Positions 55,081-64,000 of a DNA stretch of 64,000 bases are shown here, piece by piece. Made by a program: the position numbers and the translations under genes. The notes under the pieces are model-generated. The model was given only the letters and a program-made list of their open reading frames with translations, searched no databases and was not told the DNA's origin. Each line of letters begins with the position of its first letter. Position 1 is the first letter of the stretch. Origin of the DNA: Bryum argenteum (taxonomy: Eukaryota; Streptophyta; Bryopsida; Bryales; Bryaceae); the NCBI GenBank assembly GCA_037043015.1, contig CM073327.1:13994727-14058726 (forward strand). The letters are read 5' to 3'.

Positions 55081-57553
55081 ATGGAGCTGCGGACATCGAT
55101 TTCCTCCGTCCTGGGCGCACGCAATGACTTCTTCATCACCCACTTTCCAAGGTCTGTTTCAATTTTCTCATATCAATCTTTTCGTGTAACAAGATGATTT
55201 CGGTCAATGTATTTTCTTGAGCCATATCCGATTGTACACGCATAGTTTTGCAGTTAGAGTTGTGTACAGTCTCTTCAGTCTAGAAGGAGATTGTGATGGA
55301 ATCTGTGTTGTATCATCTTCCTATTTGTTCATCAAATCAATGTGGCTACATATAAACCTGTAATTAGTTGTGTGCTATGAGATGAGTGTAGGATTTGCTT
55401 ATGAACTTCAATTTTGCTTACCCAGACTCAACAACATTATGATGTTGCCATGGGGGAACTTCATGTGCACATTGGGCTTGCGGAAAAGAATTTGATAGAT
55501 TTCATATTTGTGTAGGGTGCTCTAATGTGTACCCTATTTTGAATGAAGTTGTAGGTCTCATTTTTTTAGAACTTGCGCAAGCTTCAAGCAAGTGGGGATT
55601 TCCCGAATAGTGCACTTGAGCCTTCGGGGTTTGTAAACTTCCGGTGGCACTCTCTTCACACAAATACCGAATGTTCATGCAATTGTCTGTTATGGAAGGA
55701 TTCTACGGATACCTCTAATGGCTGGAGGGTTGTGTCTGTAATTTAGCGCCTCATGGGTTCCTTGGCAGCTTGCTTGAGTGTCCGTGATCAACACATGACA
55801 ATGTGATGAAAACCGAAACTTATGGAGGATTGCTGATATAACAAGCGTTGTATGATTTGCAGGAAATGCGACGTGCAGAGTGTGAATCAATCCTCCCAGC
55901 CACTGCTCAGGTGCACTTGCAGCTCAGCTCCAGATGGAGAATCCAAACCAGTGCCGAGGCGTACCGTATTGTCCTTGATGAGTACCCTTGTTATTGCCAC
56001 TACAACGCCGTTTTCAGTGAATGCCAAGCCTATGATGCCCATGATGGAAGAACCGGATCTTCCAAGGTGCTCTCATATCTTACATCATCCTTACAAACAG
56101 ATCTAATACAATAAGAACAAATTTTGTTATATCGTCATATATTGTCGGTCTCATTTCAACCACTTCGTGAGATGTATATTGATTTGCTCGTTTTTTCGAT
56201 GCAGATTTCGGAAGACACCATCTGGAGTGAAGATTCAAGGTATTTTCTGAAAGATTCACAAGCAAGAGCACTCGATTCCGTACTGCACTCGATTCCGTAC
56301 TGTAGTTCGTAGGACTATACATTTTGGTTTTTCAAAGATTTGGTAGAGGTCCTGATAAATGTTTTAATTTCTTAGAGCAAAATGGTAGGGCATGTACAGG
56401 CGGCTAAACGCTTGGGATGGAGCTGTTCTCAGAGGTAGTGGATGGATCTGGTCCTGAGGCCAAGACTGGTGACCTCTTGGAATTCGACTTTGTGTGCCGA
56501 CGATCCAACGGTTACTTCGTCTACAGGTATGCAAATCTTTGTCCAGTATGAGAAGCTTAATAATCTTACAAGACGAGCTTAGAACACAAGCCGATGAGTA
56601 CATTTCAAGTTGAATCGACCATCAGTGAGCAAGACTAATTTTGGTATAAAAGGATATGTTATAGTACTGTGATTGATGCTGATCTTCTTTTGGTATGCAA
56701 TCCAGCACAGTGGATCAGTTTAATGACCAGAGCCGACCTGCTGTGTTTCCCCTCGGCACAGGAAAGGTACCACTCTAGACATATCCTGCTTCAATTTCCT
56801 TCAATTTTCGTACTGTTACTGAGAGCAGTACTTTTTGGAAACTGCAGATGATTCCAGGCTTAGAAGAGGTTCTTGCTGGCATGAGACCTGGAGGTACTGA
56901 CTCCCGTTGACAACAATTTCCTGCAATCTTTAAAAACGTGGCATAGCTAACTACACTTTTCGAAACAGGGGCACCCATTTGTGATCATCATCTATATGAC
57001 GATTGCTCTGGTTCTTGTTGTGTTTCTTGAATATCACATTGTTTCGTTGAAGACTAAATGTTCCGAAGAACTTCTGCCGTTTGCATAAAGCAAGGTAGAA
57101 GACATCCAATTGCGTAACGGTCAGATTAGGTCATAAATTCGTGACTGATCTTTGGGTATGATCATCAAGTTTGTTTACACAGTTTTGAATACTAAAAGTA
57201 CTAGTTTGCAAGCTCATGTCGATAAACTAAACTAATCACTTGCTCATGAAGGATATCCGATGAGGAGAAGGGCTCAGTACAGCAAATGAGATAGTTGTCT
57301 GACAAGTTTTTTCATGCAGGTAAGAGAAGGGCATTGATTCCGCCGGAAGTAGGCTACACCGACACATCTCTTGAGCCTCTACCTGTCGAGGTAACATTCC
57401 GTAATCTACATGCCGATCGTTGTTTTGCAGGATCGTTAGTTACTGATTGCCACTGTTTTGTGTGTTGTATTGCAGTTTGGACCTCGAAGGGCTCTCATGT
57501 CGCATGCTAAAGAGCCTCTTGTGTTCGAAGTACAACTTCTCAAGATCAAGTAA
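55081..57553 (+). CDS. FKBP16-1: Thylakoid-lumen FKBP-type peptidyl-prolyl isomerase
   Basis: Eight exons: 55081-55151, 55863-56066, 56205-56239, 56433-56526, 56706-56766, 56848-56893, 57320-57390 and 57476-57553, all GT/AG, giving 219 residues. The N-terminus is a Ser/Arg-rich plastid transit peptide, then a twin-arginine lumenal signal (RRTVLSLMSTLVIATTT, ending VNAK at 76-79). The FKBP domain follows from ~92 with GVKIQEVVDGSGPEAKTGD, FDFVCRRSNGYFVYSTVD, the MIPGLEEVLAGMRPGGKRR core and LVFEVQLLKIK. Several residues of the drug-binding aromatic pocket of FKBP12 are not obvious, as in other lumenal FKBPs, so isomerase activity is uncertain. The closest family I recall is FKBP16-1; the exact subgroup is tentative. 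The triplicated block ends ~110 bases upstream. Confidence 0.9.
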
Positions 57554-58690
57554 AAGGGTACTTTCGGCTGTGTCAGAAAGTGCACTGTGTTTAGGTTTTA
57601 GATTGTTTCCTCATCAGAATGTACTTTTAGCATATGAAAGAAACTAAGTGGGGTGTGATCCTACAGAATGTATGCCACATTTCACTAAATCCAGACTCAT
57701 TCACAAATTATGGACTTAGCAAATTTAGGAAATTACAATTTTGTGGAATGATCATTACACCAAAATTTACATCGGGGATGTGAGTATCTTTACATTCTCC
57801 AAAGATTCCCGATTTACATTTCCGTGTTCACACTGTATCTTACTATCTTACTCACTTGAGTATGGGGATCCCCGTTGCCTTGTTCCTGGACTCACTTGAG
57901 TATGGGGATCCCCGTTGCCTTGTTCCTGGACTGCTTCCAGTCCAGAAGTAGTTAAATGTGTCATAATGTGCGCTCTCTTTATTGAGTTTTGCACGTTCTT
58001 TTACTACAGAGTTTAAATGTGTCATAATGTGCGCTCTCTTTGTTGAGTTTTGCACGTTCTTTTACTACAGAATTGTGCAGTGCGTTCTCTTACTACAAAA
58101 TTGTACCACTGCACGGATGTTTTGGTGGTATATATTTGATACCACATTAGAGAATTCTCTTTTTTATTTGCAATCTTATTTATATATCAGATTGTAAGTC
58201 AAGGAGCAATGCATCCAATTTCATAGTTGCGGACAAGGATAGCGAGGTTTCTTTATGACAAATTTTGAGATTCTGTCATGAGGTATGACCCTTTTCATGA
58301 GATTGAGACTTATGATAGGAAAGTGTTCACATGGAAACTAGTTTGTTGAAGTGTATGAAGTGCAAGGATAGGTTCTAGATTGAAAGATATAAAGAAGTAA
58401 TCCTACTCAAATAGCAAACTCATTGACCCTTTAAGCAAGACCACGGAGAGTCTATTTTGAAGCGTAGTAGAATGTGGAATGTGTGAATCTTGGATATCTT
58501 GTTGTTTGCAATATCCAGAGCCTAGGTCAGTTTCGGATGTAATCAACCATAATTCATTGCAAAAGTAAATATAAACACTTTGACTTGTCCAAATCTAAGG
58601 TGAAGGCCTTTGTTGTGCCGAGGGGTGTGAAGTCAATGTATAGAGGCACCTTTATTCACAAAATCTAAGGTGTAAAGTTACACCCACAAT
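57554..58690. other. FKBP 3' flank with short tandem duplications
   Basis: No gene is supported. A perfect 40-bp duplication lies at 57851-57890/57891-57930 (CTCACTTGAGTATGGGGATC...) and a ~60-bp duplication at ~57950-58070 (AAATGTGTCATAATGTGCGC...). The rest is unremarkable. Confidence 0.7.
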
Positions 58691-58694
58691 TTAA

Positions 58695-59056
58695 CCCTTA
58701 AACGCCCTTGGGGTCTAAAACGGGCAGCCCAAAATTGGATCACAGCATCTTTTGGACTTGGGCATCATGAATAGTGCGCTTTTTGAACTTGGGCATCATG
58801 AATGGACCAATCAATGATGAGCTTGCAACCTCCTACAAGGTTATGTACCACCCCAACCTACCTACCACAATCCTTTCAAAGCACAAAATCCTTCATACAA
58901 ATTGTGATTTGAATTGTAAAAATTCACTTTTTGAATGCATCATAAGATGGTGACCAGTTTGACATCAAAATATAAGTGAAAAGTTGAGTAGAGTAAGAGC
59001 TACAGGGAAGATTCTGTTGGAATCAAGCCCCTCGGGCTTGCTTGGGCGTTTAAGGG
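58695..59056. mobile_element. TTAA-flanked MITE 3
   Basis: TTAA at 58691-58694 and 59057-59060 flanks inverted ends CCCTTAAACGCCC and GGGCGTTTAAGGG, which match exactly. Inner DNA is the reverse complement, with changes, of 48553-48874, and contains a duplicated GGACTTGGGCATCATGAAT-like stretch. No coding capacity. Confidence 0.85.
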
Positions 59057-59060
59057 TTAA

Positions 59061-59876
59061 TTGACCGCAAAGTTAATGTATAGAGACCCATTATTAATCA
59101 CTGTACATCTCTATATTAAGCAACAACCAACTTACTTACCTAAATGTTATACCGACAATCAAAATTCCAAAAAACTATCATTATTTTTTGTCTCTATCTC
59201 TCCGGAAATCAAGTTCAATCCTTCTACGTACAAAATCAAATCCCCTCAAAATTTTGAAAGTATAGGTGGACCAAGTTTCTAGGGTAACCTCAAAAGGATC
59301 AAAGGCTCCAGACCGCAATTAGGCCCTAGGGGAGCATTTGGTTCTTCCAATTTATTCATTTATTTTGATATCAGACTCCACTATAAACCTCATCCAACTT
59401 GTTGCTAGCACATGTGCCAATGAAGATGCCCACCTTGGACCGTTCAATTCCACAACATTGCAACGTGGTCAAGCCAACCAAAATTCCTCAAACCATAACA
59501 CTAATTAATCAAATTTGAGTTCCCTTTCAATCGCAGCCTCTGGTTCAATTGAGCGGTTGGGAGCAACTCCCTAGGGGGACCCACAGAATGAAAATTCATA
59601 ATTTTGACCCCTCCTTTTAAAATTTAAATTGAATTTATTTCTTGGAAATGGAGGTCCTCGTTTCATTCCTTGGATGTTGTGTGGCTTGGCTTGTCCCCGA
59701 AGATGATTCCCACAGCACATTCCTCTGTTGCCAGGTACTGGTCCCTGCCATCCGAAAGGAGAAGGGCACCCATCATGGCTATTGGTCCTTTTAAGGGTAC
59801 CCCATTATTCACCTTGTCTTTTTTTGCCCTAGCCTCCGAGGTAAGTCATGGGGCTTCTATGTATAGAAAGTTGTTA
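59061..59876. other. Intergenic DNA
   Basis: No gene is supported. Open frames at 59061-59282 and 59670-59897 show no family features. Confidence 0.5.
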
Positions 59877-59880
59877 TTAA

Positions 59881-60140
59881 CCCCTAAAGGTCCTTGATAC
59901 AAAATTGTTTAAATTATCAAAAAGAACCTTCTTCTACTTCAGGTGCAAAGAAACTCAATCTAAGCATTGATTAGAAGATCCAACCGTAGGATCTTGAAGT
60001 TAACTTGACCCTTTTCTCGAATGTTAAATTTGAACCGTTAATTTTTCTCCAATTTTGAGATTATAATGGTCAAAGTTGGCTGAATTTTCTCCCTGCGGAA
60101 ATTCTAAAAAGCGATTTTCGCTTTCTTGGACCTTTAGGGG
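59881..60140. mobile_element. TTAA-flanked MITE 4
   Basis: TTAA at 59877-59880 and 60141-60144 flanks inverted ends CCCCTAAAGGTCC and GGACCTTTAGGGG. The inside shares GAAGATCC.ACCGTAGGATC-like bases with MITE 1 in inverse order. Confidence 0.8.
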
Positions 60141-60144
60141 TTAA

Positions 60145-61441
60145 TCTAATTAATTTTTTAATTTTAATTTTTTTAGTTAATTTTTTTATTTCTGTTAATT
60201 TGGAGATGATGCATCCAAATTTCATGTTTGTATTAGAAATATGTATTTAGGATATTACATCATGTGCAAATGAACAGTTTATTCACTCCAAGCTCATTGT
60301 AGGTTCTTCTGCCTCTTTTTTGTATTTAGAGTATTACTTATTGACAAGAATAATTATGAAGTATACATATATAATGACTAAGTACGAAAGTATTGAAAAT
60401 TACGATGAGGTATGAATTAGAGATTGCATCCCTCATGTGATAAATAATTGCTATTACTGCCAACTTAAAAATAGACGTGGATTTTTATCATTATTTTTTT
60501 CTTCTAGTTCTTATAAATTAATCATGTTAAAATATTTTCATGATGATAAATCACTACTAGAAAAATATGCACTTTCAACCGAGCTCTCCAAGTGTATTTT
60601 AAAAATTAATTTAATTTTTAAAAAAAAAAAACCTCATTTGATGAGGCTTCATAGATATTTTGGTGGAATGATCACTCAACATGGTAGAAAATTGCGCATT
60701 CTCTTAACAGAATCTCGTTCCCGGATTGAGAACCGGGAGGCGAATGTACTGGCGGGTATGATGAGTAAGAGCAAGGAGGATGAAGAGCCACAGGAGAGAG
60801 GAGGAGAGGCAAGGAAGGAGAGGGAGGGCCTGTAAGGGAAGGGAAGGGAAGAAGGCTCAACACAAGGCAAAGGGACGGCGCCTCTCGCTCTTGCTCTCTT
60901 CCTCAGGGAGAAAAAGAGCATCGCGTCATTGTCATGGATCCACCCACCTCGTCCTCATTGTAGCCAATTCCTTGCCCACCCACTTGCAGAACCAGAACCA
61001 GAAGAAGCAGGACCAGAATCAGAAGAATCAGAGGCAGAAGCAGCAGTAGCGGAGAACTAGCATTTACTCTCATTTGTTGCGGGATCTTATTGCGAGCATT
61101 GCGGATCTATGCAATTACTGCTGCCAGAAGCAAGCCTGAAGCAAGCGTCATTCACTATGTTGGCCGTTCCTGCTGCTTGCCATGGTCCCCTGGCTGCCAC
61201 TAGTTCGCAAGCTTCCTCATCTTCCTCTCATCAGGTCGATTGCTTGCTCTCTCGCGCCCCCTCTGCTCCCTTGTAGGGTTACGAAATTTGCGCTCTGGCG
61301 ACAAGCACGTGTCGCATTGTGTGGGATCCGAGGACATTGTGGTTGAGGAAGAGATCTTGAAGTGATGGTTCACAATTTGAGTTGAGGGAGAAGAATTTGC
61401 TTCTCGGTTTGCGGTGAAGTGATTGTCAAGTGTGGTTTTGA
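60145..61441. other. AT-rich DNA then starch branching enzyme promoter/5' UTR
   Basis: No gene is supported. 60145-60670 is AT-rich. 60765-60860 is a purine-rich GGA/GAA tract on the plus strand, and 60990-61050 is a CAG/AGAA-rich stretch. The 132-codon frame at 60437-60835 is low-complexity at its end and resembles nothing known. A TGA lies directly before the ATG at 61442. Confidence 0.5.
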
Positions 61442-64000
61442 ATGGCAATGCAGGTCGAAGGTAAACGCATTGCCTGCTGGGACGTGTTAGGACGGCAGCG
61501 CTTTCCTCTCAAGAAGACCATGTGGGGAGTTGGCGGAGTAAGCTCTTTCTTTAACTCCTGCTTTTCTTGCAATGTGATTTCAGCTCCGGAATTCTGTTTT
61601 TTGATTGACGTAGTTGCAATTTCAGCTCTGGAATTCTGCCTTCTGAGTTGTTAGGGTTTTGTGATTCCTATCTGAATGCGATTGTGAGCTTCTTCCTTCT
61701 CACTGGCTCCCTTTTGATTGCCAAGTCTGCTTTGCATTCCTTAAGCTCTGTTTTTGAGCATGACACCCTTTTCGTACTTACTTTCTTATAGCTTTTCTCG
61801 TCAAGGGGTTTTGTGAGCAGCCTTTGATCAGTCTCCAGTGATAGAGTCGTAGATGTCAGCGCTTTCAGCTTCGAGTTTTTGTCATTTGCTCGTTTGGCTT
61901 GTCAAGTTCAAAATTCAGCTGCGTTGTAGTTTCTAAAGTTGTTAGGGTTTGTGATTCGTATTTGAGTACTAGCCCAATGCGATTGCAAGTTTCGTCCTTC
62001 AGTAGCTCCCATTTGATTTTGAAGTCTGGCATCTTCTCAAAGCTCAGGTCTCGAACATGACACTTATTCAAGTGCAATTCGCACTTATTTTCCCCTAGCA
62101 TCGAGCCATTTTTTAGCAACCCTTTGAGCTGTTTTCAATGATCGAGGGTTGAGTGTGGAGCCCTAACTTGAAAGTTGCTGTGTTGTTGCAATTGCTTCTT
62201 TCGTCGTGAGCATACTAGCTCTTCTCATTTCCACCTTAAATGATTTCGAACTATGCAAATTCTCAAAGCTTACGTTTTGAACAGGATCCCTTATTCAGTG
62301 CACTTCGTACTTGTTTCCCTTAGCTTTTTGTCTCCAAGCTACCCATTGATCTGTCTCCGTTGATGAGAGGATCGAGTGTTGAGAGTCCTAACTTGAGAGT
62401 TGCTTCTTTTTCGTGCAGCTGACGCGAAGTGTGAGCTCTCAGGCCACAGTGAAGGCAACAAGCCTGAAGACGGATAAGCCAGATAAGCCAGCGGGATCGA
62501 AGCAGGTTGTGAATGAAGTAAAGAAGTTGGCAGTGATCGATGTGGACCCTATGCTTGCTGATCACCAAGTTCATTTAAATTATCGCATGCAAGAGTATCT
62601 GAAACGGAAAACGGACATTGAGAAAGTGGAAGGAAGTTTGTTAGAATTCGCCAAAGGTGAGCATTGAGATTCCGTGACCAATACGATTAGACTACACAAT
62701 TGAGATCAATAAAGTACACCGCATCTACGAGTGAAGGTTTACAGTCTTTCACCGACATATCAACAGTAGAATGATTTCATGTGAACGCTAAGAACTTCTT
62801 GGAGTCGTTTTTTGAGTTCACCACTGTAGTCTACATAACAACACTACATTTTAGTTCAATGTGTTTACTGGTTTTCGAGCATTCATTGATTACAATGTTG
62901 AATCTATTGGAGAGAAGATAGGGAAGAAGGTTTGAGTTCAGCGAATTATATCAGTACTTTTTTCAATTTGGTCTTTTACCTGGCGGTTTTCGAACGAGTT
63001 TTATGTGCATCTTAAGGCTTACGGGTATTGAAAGTATATATTCTATACTAGACTCAATGTGAGGGGTTTCTTGTTGTGTAGGTTATGAAAAGTATGGGTT
63101 TATTCGTGAAGAAGACGGCATCTTATATCAGGAGTGGGCACCCGCAGCAGCGTGAGTTTTATCCTGATCTTTAGCAACAGAGAATTAGGTCAAGCACCAC
63201 AGGGGACTGTTTATTATCATTTATAAGCTCTTTGATGAACTTATTCTGGGTCCCTTAAGTTACCCAGCAAGTTTGAAAAGTGTAGAAAATGGAGGTGATG
63301 ATTTCTCATTTATCGGCCTACTTTGTTACTTCGAAGCATGTCCTCCATGGAAGCTACTAAAGGAAGTGATTGATTCAATCAATGTTAGTGATGTGGAGAA
63401 ACACATTCTGAAGTGGTTGTTGCCGTTGACAGGGCTGCTCAGTTGATCGGGGACTTCAATAACTGGGACGGAAGCAAGCACACCATGAAAAGAGACGAGT
63501 TCGGAGTGTGGTCCATCAGGTTGCCTGACGAGGACGGTGTTTCCGCGATCCCTCATGGCTCCAAGGTCAAGTTCAGGATGCAGAAGGGTGACGGTACTTG
63601 GGTCGATCGCATTCCAGCTTGGATCAAGTTTGCCATTGTTGATCCTACCGTCTTCGCTGCTTACTACGATGGTGTTTACTGGGACCCGCCTGCCTCTGAA
63701 AGGTACTACTTTTGCCACATACTCTCATTATTAACGAAGACGCTCCCATAGTCATGTATTTCTCCTGAGCACTTCAGTTCTCCAGAGAATCTCTTCTCGC
63801 TCACTGTTGTCACAACATTGAAATAGTGACGACAACATTGCTTAGTGAGAACATTTAATCTTCGAACACTCGTTACTTGTGATACTCGTTGGACATTATG
63901 AGTTGATTATATTGACTAATGCGATACATCATCAATGTCGGGCATGAATTGTTCTTTCTGTCGACTCTAATCCTTTGATGTGGAAGCAATCATTTTGGGC
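61442..64000 (+). CDS. SBE: Starch branching enzyme, 5' part (runs off the window)
   Basis: The enzyme makes alpha-1,6 branches in plastid starch. Exons seen: 61442-61537, 62419-62656, 63082-63151 and 63433-63702; the last intron continues past 64000. They encode ~225 residues with KYGFIREEDGILYQEWAPAA, then the CBM48 domain AQLIGDFNNWDG, FGVWSIRLPDEDG, HGSKVKFRM, WVDRIPAWIKFA and YDGVYWDPP, all typical of plant branching enzymes. The catalytic GH13 barrel lies beyond the window. Exon 1 is short, starts MAMQVEGKRIACWDVLGRQR, and is preceded in frame by TGA. With exon 2 it gives a Lys-rich N-terminus that is not an obvious transit peptide. Class (SBE1 or SBE2) is not decided; the block before CBM48 looks more SBE2-like. 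Confidence 0.9.

Noticed and set aside
57851..58070. Tandem duplications as part of a gene
   Set aside because: They lie beyond the FKBP stop codon and the frames through them show no family features.
60437..60835. 132-codon plus-strand frame
   Set aside because: AT-rich first half, purine-tract second half (E/R-rich), no homology recognised and probably the enzyme's promoter region.
1..64000. CRISPR arrays, rRNA genes, prokaryotic operons
   Set aside because: No regular direct repeats with unique spacers and no rRNA sequence; genes have spliceosomal introns.

Overview
The window is nuclear DNA of a land plant. Six intron-rich plant genes and the start of a seventh lie in AT-rich DNA full of transposable elements: SF3b10/SF3B5, a TOM2A-type tetraspanin, a UBC19/20 (E2-C) ubiquitin-conjugating enzyme, chloroplast SECA2, the SOL1/carboxypeptidase D metallopeptidase, a thylakoid-lumen FKBP and a starch branching enzyme. 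The proteins match flowering-plant orthologues well. The repeat families and the unknown gene family do not look like familiar angiosperm ones, so I guess a seedless plant (bryophyte or lycophyte); that placement is inference only.

Layout. 1-2062: AT-rich DNA, then SF3b10 (+). 2723-8201: a complete Ty1/copia retrotransposon with identical 259-bp LTRs and a 5-bp target duplication. 8918-10590: TOM2A-like tetraspanin (-) with a duplicated terminal-exon acceptor. 11.7-13.7 kb: cluster of small elements (CACTA-type MITE, two tRNA-derived SINEs, a microsatellite-tailed retroposon). 14852-17097: UBC19/20 (-). 19668-23546: SECA2 (-), divergent from SOL1 (+, 24987-28108). 28.4-55 kb: a tandem triplication of 8-10 kb units. 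55081-57553: lumenal FKBP (+). 57.8-61 kb: short tandem duplications and TTAA-flanked MITEs. 61442 to the end: first four exons of a starch branching enzyme (+).

The most novel part is the triplicated block. Each unit carries one copy of an intronless gene I do not recognise. The intact copy (49541-51466) encodes 641 residues: an N-terminal region that varies strongly between copies, two predicted membrane segments, a nearly invariant central domain and a C-terminal coiled coil whose heptad-like repeats differ in number. Copy 1 is split by a 623-bp inverted-repeat transposon that also sits in unit 3. Copy 2 has early stops, frameshifts and loss of both leader splice sites. Because the units are paralogous, unfilled sites can be compared directly, which exposes several insertions with their target duplications: a structured SINE-like family ending in TATC repeats, TTAA-flanked piggyBac/Kolobok-like MITEs, a fold-back element, and a 398-bp insert beginning with the 5' half of an initiator tRNA-Met sequence.

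The ordinary genes are housekeeping or plastid genes (splicing, ubiquitination, protein export, lumenal folding, starch) and do not form a pathway together. Exon boundaries given here were read by eye from GT/AG sites, frame continuity and protein-family similarity.
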